Assembly: GCF_028769735.1 (NCBI RefSeq)
Contig: NC_088179.1
Coordinates: forward strand, 8,585,950 to 8,649,949
Source: Zonotrichia leucophrys gambelii
Lineage: Eukaryota > Chordata > Aves > Passeriformes > Passerellidae
DNA: 64,000 nucleotides
Direction of reading: 5' to 3'
A program made the translations under genes and the position numbers. Within the stretch, counting starts at the first letter, position 1, and each line of letters opens with the position of its first letter. A model generated the notes under the pieces. That model saw only the letters and a program-made list of their open reading frames with translations, did no database searches and had not been told where the DNA came from. This document shows positions 13,043 through 25,900 of the stretch, in pieces.

Positions 13043-14800
13043 TTCTATGTTTTGTGCGCAACAGTTCTTTGTGCATACTTATACTCAAGTAGAGCTTCCC
13101 TAGCCTGCAAAATTTTCCATATTTATTCAGAGCAGCAAAACCCACGTACTGCTCTTGAACATCACTGAACACATCTCTGTCAGCCTCAGCTTGACTCAGC
13201 CAATCTTCCTTATTAAAAAATAGTAAAAAGCTCTTCTCCTATAGTCTTTTTTCTATCCCAGTTAAATAATGATCTAATAAGGGAAAAAGTTGTGCCAAAC
13301 AACTACTTAATTTGCCAAACTACTCAGAAAAAACAAACAAAAAAATCTGTTGATTCCTTGCCTGGCCTGTTATGTTACATTACAGTGAATCTTTTTGGTT
13401 TTTTTGTGCTTTATTCTCTTGTCTTTATTTCATGAGCAAGGGCTGGAAGAAGTTTTATCTCTGAGCATGGTGCAATACAAAGCCAAAGCAATATTCCCAC
13501 CACTTAATGGAAACAGCCAGATGCTGAAATGTCTGCTTGACTGAGGTGGGAACACTGAAGTTCACTTGTTGTCCTTGGAGGGGAAACATTTGGGAAGGAA
13601 TCCAAAACCAGATGAATAAAATAGCAAATCTCCTGTGGAGAGGCTTTTGGTGTTTCATGATAGAATTCTGTTGACAATAACAAAATAATGTAATTTTTGG
13701 GTTTTTCTCTTTTTGAACAAAGCAGTTTTCACATTTAATTGGTTCTTTTTCTAGGTAGGGTTCAATTGCAGTGAGACATTTTGTTAATGCAGATGTTGTT
13801 GAATGTTTTGTATATCCATGTCCTTGAAGTGTGGTTGTTATAGCAACAGGCTTAACTATTAAACAGGTTTTAGTCTTATATCTGCTTCACAGAAATAAGG
13901 TAATTAGCTTTTTGCAGCATCTTTAAATATCATGCTAGCTAGTAAAAGAGATGAGTATCACTTATCCCCCTTAGAAAATTAGGTATAGGGTATGATTTTT
14001 CCCCAAAGGCATTATCTCTAAAATGGATCTGTTATTAGTCTGCCTAATTTCTTTCTGCCTGAGAGGGAATGTGGGAAAATAATACTTCATCTACATATGC
14101 AGTGTTAAAATGTGCAAAAATGGTTGCATTTCAAAGAGCTCACAACCTGGATAATTCCAAAAACCAAATTCCAACTGTGGCCTTTTAGCACTGAAAGTCT
14201 TAGCCAAACTTTGCATCTGCACTTCATAATTCTCTTCTCAGTGCCAGCTATCACTGCCACCACATTGCTCCAAGCCTGTTCTGCACACTGTTCTCAGCAA
14301 GGACAGAGACAGCAAACAGTCTGGTGAAATGGGTACTTTTGAGATTTCCTTTGGATCTGCTTTTCCCTTAAAATTATCTTGAAATTAATCTCCTTGCTGC
14401 TGTGTGAGCTTTCAGCTCAAAATTTACCTAGCAGAATTATCTGTGGCAGGATCTGGTTGTGAGAGCAACCTCTTAAAATCTGTTTTTCCCTTCAAGCACC
14501 AGGATGCAGGAAGGTGAAGGTGGGGGAGTGAGGGGAGCAACTTTCAATTTCTGTTTGCATCAAGGGATGTTCCCCAGACAGGAATGATGCAGCTGTGGAA
14601 AGCTTTAGACAAGGGGCTAAAGGCTCTGCCTGCATGCAGTGATGCTAAGCCCTCTGCAGGAGCTCAGGTGGGGCTGGGCACACTGGGGATGGGCACAGGG
14701 ACCCTGGGAAGGACAAGCCCTGTCCCTCTGTGTCCCTCTGTGACAGCTCAGGGGAGGACAGCCCAAAGCAGCTCCCCTGCACACTCCTGGCTTGGTCTCA

Positions 14801-15091
14801 TGTCACTGTAGACATGAAATAACATGACACAGACACACAGCTCTCTCAAGGCAAAAGGAGAATATTTCATTTCTGACTCTAACATTTATAGATTTCCAAA
14901 AGTGACAGTGGACTGGAGGGTGACAGTGCCAGCTCTCCAATGACACTGGACAAACCAACAGTCCATCAGATTTCTCCTCCTCCATAAAAGAATGCAAAAC
15001 AATAAGTTGTTTACAGAAAGTGCGTGAGAAAGTTTGTTACAAGAATGTAAACACCAGAAGGCTCGGAAAAACTTAAAAAGTCAGGGCAACA
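14801..15091 (-). mobile_element. Solo LTR, endogenous retrovirus family A, older copy
   Basis: This aligns along its length with the LTR at 43349..43629 in the same orientation. On the minus strand it begins TGTTGCC and ends GTGACA. It holds a TATAAATG promoter-like site and an AATGAAA where the other copy has AATAAA. The flanking hexamers GTCTCA and CTCCCA agree at 4 of 6 positions, a decayed target duplication. No internal retroviral sequence flanks it. Confidence 0.8.
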
Positions 15092-16874
15092 CTCCCACAT
15101 GCAGATGATGGGGTGCCAGGCACAGGGATGGGGAGAGGAGCCCTGCTGAAATGCAAGATTCAGCTGCCAGAAGCTGGGCACTGTGAGGTGCTGAGGTCCT
15201 TGCTGCAAGCAGCACCTCCTCAGGTACTGCAGTTCCCAGGGCTTCCATCTGAAATCCACCTTTCAGAGGCCTGGGCTTTCTTCTGGCTATGGGGTTTTTG
15301 TTATGTTTTGGGTTTTTTAAATTTCTTCTTCCATTGTGACATCTGAAAAAGGAAAATGCTGTTCAATGGGAAGTAATTACTTGCAGGAGGAACTGAGCTT
15401 GTAGTGCAGTGTGTATCACAGATGCTGGTGTAGGGCCTTTTGAGACAGCTTTGCTGTTATTCTGTTTGAGTGAAGCATTTAATTCCCCAGCTATGTGGGA
15501 TTGCAGTGTCTTGATACCAAGTCTTGTGGCTGAGGGTTTGTCTCTTGGAGCCTGGATCCAGAGTCTGACAAATGCAATGAGAGAAATCCTTCACAGTCCT
15601 GGGGAGAGCTAGGAGGGTGGCAGGGCAGCAGACAGCATGGAGAGGAGAGCAGATTTTGGGGGTATAATTTTTTAAATTAAGAAACCTGAGGTTTAATTAT
15701 TACAAGCCCTATTGTCATGATCAGATTAGCAAATTAGGAAAAGCAGTGTTGCATTGCAATGAAATAACTGCTGGTTCAAGGAGAGCAGCAATAGTTGCAG
15801 CTGTGTGTGCATTCTAGCATCTTATTTGCCCATGGCATTGTGGTAATCGAGCGTACACAAATGATCTGAAATTAAATTTGTGTATTTTTGCACAAGCTAA
15901 ATGCGTGGGCTTTTTCTGGTACATATGGCCCAGAGCTGCACCAGATATTGATAGTCTTGTTACTAGGTACCATTGATCTAGTAGGTAGTATTGATCTACA
16001 AGAAATATTAGTTATATTGATGGATTTTAATTAATTCTTTTTAATTAATGAACTTTATTTTCAATAAAATTCTGTGATATGGAGTACTAATAGGGGATCT
16101 ATGTAATGCTTGCAGGACTGTGTGTTTATGCACTGCTCATGGCACAGAGCCTGCAACGTATCTCAGTAATCATGTTCCAAAATTAGCAATTTTGTAGGGT
16201 TTGAATGGCTGGAACTCATTGATTGTCATATGCACCACTCAAATCTGTCCAGGGTTAAGTTACTGAACCTACAGTCCCGCTTTTAATTAAGAGGACAGTC
16301 AGTCTTTGGAGACAGTGTACTTGGTCTGAGGGGGGATTGAATCTAGGGTGAAAGAAGCAGGGTTTTTTTCCTTTTTTACTTGTCTTAAAAATAGAAATCT
16401 CAGTCATGCCTTTAACGACTGTCTGCAAATTGATACCATAAATTTATGAGTAGTGTTCTGCCACTTTAAAAAGCAGGCCAGAACTCATAATATATACTTG
16501 TACAGTATGACCTTTTATTTTTAAAAAGGGAATTTTCAGCTCAGCCTCCAAACCCTGGAGCTTCTGGTTTCAGAACTGTGTGAGATTTGTTTTGCAAATC
16601 TCCCTGTTGCTCTCTCGACCCATTCCTTGCCTTGTAGCTCATTTAACAGACCCGTGTAGTAGCTGGATGCTTCTTTTTCTCCTCATTAGTCAGCCCCCAG
16701 AGCTCAGGGCACCCTCCCGAGCTGCCCTGCATCCCCTGGGGATGGGCTGCACATCTTTGCTGGAGCAGCCTGGAAATCACACAGTGCAGGGGCACCTCAT
16801 GGCTTTTGAAGGGCTGCCCTGAGGAGCAGCAGAGCCGTGCTGGTACCCAAGGCAGAGCTGCCAGCCCAGCCTGG
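15092..16874. other. Non-coding intergenic DNA
   Basis: Unique sequence. The A/T-rich part 15660..16080 has several TTTTAATTAAT-type motifs, including a direct pair near 16025..16050, and a short imperfect repeat of GGTA-ATTGATCTA near 15964..15999. No gene recognised. Confidence 0.65.
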
Positions 16875-16968
16875 GATGGATGGATGGATGGATGGATGGA
16901 TGGATGGATGGATGGATGGATGGATGGATGGATGGATGGATGGATGGATGGATGGATGGATGGATGGA
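16875..16968. repeat. (GGAT)n microsatellite
   Basis: This is an uninterrupted tetranucleotide run of about 23 units. Frames reading Trp-Met-Asp-Gly on plus and His-Pro-Ser-Ile on minus derive from it. The length and purity make it likely to be length-variable between individuals. Confidence 0.97.
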
Positions 16969-19900
16969 GCAGCAATCCTGCCCAGCTCCCTGTGCCCTCG
17001 GGCTGCACAACCCTTGTGACAGTGATTCAGCAGCAGCTCGGGTGACTCATGTAGCTGCCGAGGAGATTAAAATCAATTCCTGCTCCGGAGATGACAAACT
17101 GCCCTTTGGTGTCGCATCAAAACCAGCCCGGAGTTGGTGACACGGCCGCGAGAGGGAGCTCACAAATCCCGGGAATGCAGCAGGGATTTGGCCGGATGGC
17201 CAACAGAAGAGTTTTAATTAGAGTTATTAGAAACAGTTGCTTGTTCCTTAATTCAAATCAGTTTATTTTGTCCTTTATCGAGTTTGGTTTTTCCTGAATT
17301 TTTGGAAGGTGTTAGCAGATTTAACTGTCGAGGCAACCATATTCAGGTTTCATTCGTGACTGTTCTGTTTGCTGTATTGTGGTTAAAAATTAACCAAATT
17401 CTGCTCTTTAGACAAGAAAAAAAATCCTATGAAAGACTGGAATGTCAAACATGGCCAATAACTGTGCTCTGTCTCACTTAGCATATGCATGTCACCTTCC
17501 TTTCTCTATAATTGGACTATACACATAACTATAGGGGGCTATGTGCAAGGTTACCTCCATTCCTTTCAGCTCATAGGGAGCTCCAGAGGAAGGACAAAAC
17601 CCAATCTTTGTCTGCTGTAATGTATTGCAAAACTAGCTGGAGAACACACAGGGAAAAGGCTCTGAGCAGCAAACCCAGCCCCCAAATGGCAGGCAATGCA
17701 GGGATTTTATCCCCAGCCAACAGGAGCTGCCCATGGGGATGTGACAGGCTGGCCTCAGGTCTGACATTGGAAGCAGAACACAGCAGCAACATACCTTGTA
17801 TCCCATGTCACATCACTCAAAGGAACTCCAGACCAACATATATTCTCTAAATTATAGCCAATATTTAATCACATCATAAGAAATCGGATAAAAAAAACCC
17901 CAACCAACCAAACCACACACTAAACTTTGCAAATAGCAGACAGAGACTGTGCAGCTGGCATGGCTGAAGGGAATAATTTCTTGTAATTACAATTTAAAGC
18001 TTGGGAGGATTTTTTTGGTGTTTGTGGGGATATTTTTCCTCCCTCTTTTATTTTTCATGTGCATGTTAAGTGAATGTTTCTCCAACACCATTAAAATTTC
18101 TTGGGAGATCTTAAAAAGGAAAAGCATTTGAAGGAAAAGACTGGAGTAATCCTCAACACTTCATGTATGCATGAAACTCTGGAGCATTTTCAAAGGCTTT
18201 TTTTTTTTTAACTTAAGTCTCTAAAAGTCTCTGATTTGCCTCACCCTGAGATTATTCCCAGCTATGAGTCTGATGTATTTCCCTCTGTGGCACTCCCAGT
18301 TTGCTCCTTGTTTGCAGCTGAGGATCTGGCTGGCTTTGAGCGATTCCCAGCAGGATGAAGCTCCTCTGACGTCCTGTAAAGAAGGAACCCTCTGGCTGCT
18401 ATAGATCTATTTATTGAACAATCAGGAAGATGCCTTAAAAGCCTCTATTTCCTCTGGCTGCAGCTTCCACACAAGCCAGCAGGCTCATTAAATAACCATT
18501 TCAATGATATACACTTGGGGGTGTATTTCCCCTACGCTGCCAAGCCAAAGGGGCTCTAAACATGCCAGAGTTTGGTGTGGCTGGAGGTTGAAATGGGATA
18601 AAAGAAGGCAGGGTTTCCACTGGCTGTCAGCAAAGGAAGAGAGGGTGAGTGTTTGAGAGCTCAGCAAAGCTTGAAAAAGCTGCAGCCAAAGGAGCACTGA
18701 GGTTCATCCAGCCCTCTCACATCCCAATGCCCTGACCACTCCTTGTGCCCAGGCAGAAACCTGGCTTTACACCATGGTAAATGCCTCTGAGACATGGTAA
18801 TACCCACTGGAAATTGGATGTCCCAGTGTCTAGGGACCGGAATAGCCTTCTTTTCCCATGCCTCATGTTGCCTTAGTGAAATCATGGATACAGCTTTTTG
18901 CAGCCAGTCCCTGGGGCCCAAACCCCTCGCTACTTCTGCAACCGTATGGTGACTTCATGTGCATGGTCCTTTAGCTGCACCCCAAACTCATCCCCTCCAT
19001 TAAGCAGATCCCCATGCAGTTTTCCCAGTCAGATCTGAGGTAAGTACAGGCTGTGTTGGATTTGCTCTGTGCTGTGTAATCTGCACTCCCTTTGCATGAA
19101 CACTCCAGTGAGACTGGATGACATGGCATAGAGGATCCAGGTTGTTGTTTCTTTGTCACTCAGGATTGACTTGTGCTGACTAATGCCTAAGAAATTACAT
19201 GAACTTTTTACAAAGAAAAATGTGCCATATTGATGGAATTTTCAATCTTGCTCAAATGTCAAGCAATCTGCTTGCAGAAATTAGCGTTCTCATTTCTTGA
19301 CTCCTCGACCTTAATAACCAATGGAAATATTGAACCAACCTTTTAAAACTGAGATTACTCATTTAAATCCAATTGGAAAACATGGTGATGGTAAGGACAA
19401 AAATGTCAAGGAAGTTGGGGGGCTGAGTTATATTTGCCATCACATTAGGCTTTGAAATCTGCTGATTTCCTGCCAATTACAAGTTTGGAGCTCTTTGTGG
19501 AGATCAGTTGTGTTGGCCTAGATGTTACAGGCTGATATGAGCTTTTGTATTTCCTTGTGAAATGTGCCATTAGGATGGAACATGTTGTGCTCCTCTGCTT
19601 CTGGTTGCTAAGTACCCATTCTTCACAGCTGTACCTTGAGGCAGAAATTTAATAACCCTGTGATGTTTACTGTCTTTCCTACAGAGCTGCAAGATTTCTA
19701 GTAATAGGAAGGAATACAGTCAAATAGTGCTTTAACCAGCTGGATAGAGGCATATTATGGGCAGGTTTCCCAGCTGGAATGGTATGTATGTATGGAAATT
19801 AACTGATTTGCCAGTTTGAGTGCTGTTCTAGTATTAGTGTGACCCCTTGGGAAGTGCACTTTTGTGGACAAATACTGTTCTGAAAGGAAAGGATATGACA

Positions 19901-22900
19901 GAGGACAAAAAGTAATTTTAAATTCAAAATGGCTCTGTTCCCTGAACTAACACCTTATATCTCAGAAGATAACTTGCCTTGAAGCTTAGGACCTGGCCAA
20001 ATATCAATGCTGTTATGCAGTAATATTAAAAAAACCAAAACAGTCATGTCTCTGAAAGCAAAAGTCATACCATTGCCATTAAAATGAATGCAAGGGATCC
20101 ATGCTGTTGGAGCTGACGAAAGCCTAAAAGCCAGCTACAATTTATGTTCTGTTTCCTATTATGAATTGTGTTGACTGCAGCTGTGGTGTTGCGGGATTTG
20201 GAGCTTTCACATTGATGGGGATTTGGCACATCAGAGCAGAAGGTATCTGCTGGTTGCTTGGGGAGATGCAGACAATATCTGTGTGCTAGACAAAACAGAA
20301 ACATGTCATAGAAGGTTCCTGTTTGCTGGATGAAATCTTTGCCCTGCTCGATAAGGTGCTGATGACTTTGACACCTTTTCCCATCCATGGCAGGGAGGTT
20401 GAAACAATGATTTTTAACCCAAGTCATTCTATATTTGTATGATTCAGTGATTTCCTGGCTAGAAAATTATAAATTTTATTAAGTGTATTAATTATAATTT
20501 TTTTTAATTATAAAGGTTTTCCTCTCCTTTGGAGCTTTGTGTTTCTAGGGAGCTTAGCCAAGAAGCCCACTTGCAAATGTGTTGGAAATCCAGACATATT
20601 CACATCTGGAGCTGTCCCAGGACATTCCAGTTTGAGCCTGCCTGTCCCTAGATTCTCCTGTGTGAAAAAGCTGCAGTTTATTTCTCCCCTACATATATAT
20701 TTGCAGGAATGGCAATTGCTAATCTTCCAAAGCAAGTTTGCACATTTTGATTTGCCTCAAAATCAGCATGACAAAATAGTTCCCTAAAGGAAACAAGAGG
20801 GGCTTTTTGTTTTGTTTCTTAAGATGAAACAAGGGAACAAAGGACTGTCTTGCAATGCAGGGATCTGTAAAGGAAGAAGCCCAGATTGCCAGAAGGAAGG
20901 AGGAAAATCCAGTGCTCCAAAGAGAGTGAGACATTTGTGCTTGATAATCTGGACATTAAACATGACTGTCTTCAAACAAAGTCAGAAACCATGTGTGATA
21001 TTTGAATTTCAATTCTTTCATTGTTCACCTGTGTTTTGTTTTTCCCCTCAGACCCTTCTCTCTCATCTGAAGACTCTGAGATTTTTTAAAGAAATCTAAC
21101 AATGAGTTCCCATTCCAGTTGTTATTGAGCACCTCAGATTTATGGGAAACTACATAGGAGCACTGTGTTCCTTCACTTTTTGTGGACAATTAACTGTCTC
21201 AACTGTATTTGGACTTCTTTCAAAATGCAGAATTATTTACAATAAAGATAGATGATCAGGTATTTTCAAAGAAAGTTTGATAATAATGTGCATCTACTGG
21301 CAGCAACTAAAATCCTAATTTCCTGGCTGGGTTTGCTCCAGTGTAGGAGCAAATTTTTCTGTCCAAAGTTGGATATTGTGGTGAGCATGCAGCCCTTCTT
21401 GCAGGGGCTGTGTTCAATACTCAATATATTTTCTAAGAACCCAGTCCTAGGGAAGGTTTAAAAAAGGCTTAGCAAAGCCTTTTGCAGGCAGTCCTGCATC
21501 GCAGAGGAGGGGAAATTCATGGTGTATTTCCTCTCACTGAGCAAGTTCTTAATCTTGGGAAATATTTGCAGGAATTTATGATAACTTGAAATGGTCCCAC
21601 TTTGGGTGATTTGGTGAGATATAAAATATCTCAAAATAGGTGGAGCACTTCCTTTCCTCTGAAACAGTGTCTAAGCCTTAATTGGAGATGAGATTGTAAT
21701 TAAGGTCGTCTTTCCCACTCCAGCAATCAAAACAGCTTTTCAAGCCCTTTTTTAAAGTACTGTCTATAAAGGTCCTGAAAACTCATAAACACATCAAAGA
21801 GTTAAAAATAGCTACTGTTGTTTCCTTATTGCTTTTTCTCCAGTGCTTTGAATGGCATCCTGTAATCTCCTGAATCTCTGCTCACAAGCCCAGCCCACAA
21901 ACATCCCTTGCTAGAAACACAACCTACTTCTCTGCCAACATATCCTCACACCTTGCTGTATCTCAGCTCATCTTCATTACAGTATCTTAACTGGAATTTG
22001 CAGCTGATCTTTGAGGCTTCCCAGGGGAATCAATGACTTTTTCCTATCAAAATAAATTATTTCCCAAAAGCTTCCTTCCTTTGCTGGGAATTCAATGCCA
22101 CCAAAATTGAAACTGATTTATTAATTAATTTCTTGGTCATTTTGTTTGTAGTTTTTTCCCAAGGTGATCTCTGCTGTTTAATTTACAGATGCAAATGGCA
22201 AGCAGGGTGACCTATTGTTTATTTTCTGCATGTGTGTGTCTGCAGCTGGGAAGAAGGAGCAGATGTGTGAGTGCTGAGAAGTTCTTGCTGCCTTGGGCTA
22301 CACCTGATTGTCAGCATAGGTCTGGGCCAGGGATGAGAAACTGGGAAAAAGGAAGAAGTCATTTCAGCTGAATAACTCTTTTATCTTCTCTCTGTTTACC
22401 TAACTACTGTGCAGAAGCCAGGCAAATCTACCTTTATAATCCTCTCTTGAAAGAGATGCAAAGAATAAAGATGGGTGTCAGGTTGTGAAGAAAAAGAGCA
22501 GTGGCTTGGAACAATCCAGCAGTGTTTACCCACTCTGAACAGCAGAGATAAGAACAGAGGTGATAAAGAAACCTAAATCACACATCAACAGCACAATATT
22601 AGAAGGGTGATTAAGATTATGGACCTAAGGGAACGAACACTGCAGTAATGAAAGTGGAGAACCTGGGTTTTGGGTTACCTAGGGAAAGAGGCAGGTTGGG
22701 CTGACCTGTGCAGGCACTGGAGAGGCAGAGGGGCCTGGGATGCTGTGCTAGGGGCTGGGGTTGCAGCCCAGGCTTCCCTGGCATCAGCAATTTGCCTGAT
22801 GGGAGTCAGGCAGCTCCGTGACAAGCCACCAAGCAAGGGCAGCAAAAGGGTGCTGCTTTGGAGGCAAGGAAGTTTGGATTTAAATTTAGACTCTTGGTTT

Positions 22901-25900
22901 GTCTTTCCCCCTAAATTCTACCCCACATTTGCAGAAATTTTGGTATTTAAAGAACCTGTGCAAATTCCAGTGCCTATTGCTGTTCATCAGCTTCTTGGAT
23001 CCTATATATAAATGTACACATGCTGTACCCTGGTCAGTTCTGTTTATAACTGAACACTGCTGCTTTGTACTTCCATTGTCATGTATGGAAGCCAACCACA
23101 ATTAACTAATTCATTAATTAACCAAAAAAACTTTCTGTCTGGTGACATACTTTAGCTTTGCTGCTCAAGGAAGGAGCAACAGAAAACTGTTCAGATTTTT
23201 AAGGAGGCTGGAGTAAAACTGTTCTGAAAATCTACTTTCCAGCATTTACTATGCCCTTGAAGGATGAATTGAGGCCAGTTGGCAGGCTTTCCTCCACAGA
23301 GATGACAAAACTGATAACATTTTATAAGCTCCCACTCCATATTTCTGTTTCTTGTGACTATTCTTAGAAAGCAGAGTTTTTATGGGTGCTAATTATACCA
23401 TTAAAATGCCAACTCTTCGTGTCTTCTGTAAGAAAATTGCTGTAATGCACACACTCAGTAACACTTCTTTGGGTCCCAGTGATGGGCTGGTGGGTAGGTG
23501 TGACCCACAGTGAGTGAACACTTGCAGTCTCTCTAAATTGAGCAGAACTGACTGAAGCAATGATGATGCAGGAAGCTCAGCACACCCTCTTCTCCTTCTC
23601 TGGCTGGCCTGGCTTGAGTAAATTCTTAAGACCAAGAGAGCATTCCCTGAATGCCCAATCCTGCCATGGAAAGGTTGGAGGTTCCCTGTGCTACAGAGCA
23701 CATGCTAGGGCCACAGCTTGAATGGAAATACTGGGGTTTGTGCTTTCCTCTGTTTTGGAAGGAATTATACTAGCAAATTTCTTGTTCTTTGCACCACCTC
23801 TGAAATCTGGCACAAAATAACTTCCCAGCATTATCAGAAAGGTAGGATGTGCTCCCAGTTCTTAGGATTGTCTCAAATAAGGCATGATATTTGGTGTTTC
23901 TAACCTAAGTGGTGTCAAGTTCTCAATTAGAGTCAACTTGTAGTCACCTACTCTTCACTCCCTGACTTACACGTGGCTGTTAAAAGCTACAGATTTTCCT
24001 GCAGACCTGTCAAGTAAAATGGCTCATGAAACAATGCCAGATAACTTAATGAAGGCTTATAAGCCTCTTTTGATAGGCTTGTGCCTGAAGCCTTGATTTA
24101 CAGCCCTGTTTGTGATGCAGACATCCCCTTCAGATCTGGTTTTTTTCCATTTCTCGTGTAGTTCTGTTGTTGTTACTGTGCCTGCAGATGGTATCCCTTG
24201 TTTGAGGAGATGGAAACACACATGTACAAATGCTGTGTGGTTACATTACAAATGATGTAATGAGGCTGCTCAGAATAAAGCTATCACCTTCACAAGCCTG
24301 GAAGATGATTTGGATTGAGATGATGGACCCTGATGCCTGTGAGCTCCATCTTCCAAGACAAAAAGAAGTACATACAAGGTCTCAGGAGCAAAGAGCCTGA
24401 AGCTAAGCCCATCACTGACTACAGAGAGGCCACAAGGCCCCAGCAAGGGGGCAGGGAGCAGCCTGGTTGGGGAGGGCAGTATCTGCAGAGCATTTGTCTT
24501 TTCCTCTTGAAACAAAAAATGAAGTACAGAAAAAAAATCTCAATTTGTTCTATGAAACATGTGTGCATCATGGTTACATGTGCTTCATGACCTGATGTCT
24601 CTTCCCATATCATGCAGCAGGTCACAGTGGTTGCAGAGGGGTGGAGGAGGACAAGTGTGCAGCCCTTTGCTGCGCCACAGTGGGAGCCAGGCTGTCCTGT
24701 GTCTGTCTGTCTGCTGGAACAGCAGCCAGCCTGTCCCAAACCTGGTTCTGCTTTACATCCAGCCTTGTTTGTGGTTCCTGCTGCAGTGGCAGCTGTGCCT
24801 TGGATCAGGCACAGGACAGAGCATCTGCTGTGAGAGAAACCTCGAGAAAGAACAGCATTTTGAAACTCTGTGCTCTTAAGAACCACTCAGCTGTAACCTA
24901 GAAAGGTGCAAAGGGACCCTGTCCTTCAGGATGAGAAGCACAAGGCACAAGGGCAGCCTGGAGAGAAGAAATATTGTCTTCCATTGACGTTTGTGGGTGA
25001 GTCATTCCCCCTCGCTCTGACTCAGCACCGAGCGCTGCCACCCTCCCCAGAGCATCTCCCAGCTCACAGCAGCCCCTGCCCAAGGGACAGAGCCCCTCTG
25101 GCTCTGCAGGGCACCCTGGGGGCCCAGAGGGGGCCCTGGCCAAGCAGCTGGGCCTGGGGCAGTGGCTCTGACCCTGACCTCTGTCTGCAGCCGAGCGCTT
25201 GGCACAGTCCTGCTGACATCTGCCTGAAGCCTGGGTTTTCTGGAGTGTACTTGAAAATCTTCACAGCAAAATGCCCAAATGACACAGGAAAATCTTTCTG
25301 TGATGTGTAAATGTGTTGCTGCTCATTCCAGGTGCTGATCTGGACCTTCTCCATTTGCTGGGGGAGGCTGTCTGCAAACTTCTGCCCATCTCCCGAGCAG
25401 CAGGAGCATCTCCAGCTCTCGGGCTCTGCTGTTGCCATGGCTGTGCCCCAGTGTAAGTGAGATCACAAACTGGCTCCCTGCCACTGCATATGGGTTTTGG
25501 TGAGAACTGAATTATGCTAGTCATTGTTTGCTTGGGTGTTTTTCCCCCAGCAGCACTGCTCAGATAATCCTCACCTTGAGGAAAATGTGGTGTTGATGTT
25601 TCCTTTAAAAGAGAAAATGAGAAGAACTAAAATGAATTAGAGAACCAAACAGTCCCTAAATTTGGACATCGTGTCTCAGGATGTATATTCAATGGTTTTG
25701 TCTTCAGTGACATGTCTAATAACTTTTGTTAGCACTTGGCTGAACAGAGGGCTGGGAGGCACAAGGTCCAAAATCAGCTCTCCAGATCTGCCACCACTAA
25801 TCTGGACAGATGGGGGTGAGGGGCTGAATGTTTTGATGCTGATGCTTCCCTTAAAAAAACAAAAAAAACAAAAAAACAAACAAGAAAAAACCCTGTATGT

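Larger units (their letters stand above)
9851..14800. other. Non-coding intergenic DNA with possible conserved elements
   Basis: Apart from the duplications at 10379 and 13000, this is unique sequence. The section 11560..12010 is A/T-rich, free of repeats and dense in homeobox-like TAATT motifs, which is how many vertebrate conserved non-coding elements look. Conservation itself cannot be judged here. Confidence 0.6.

Noticed and set aside
16643..17140. Frames with Trp-Met-Asp-Gly or His-Pro-Ser-Ile repeats
   Set aside because: They come from the (GGAT)n microsatellite.
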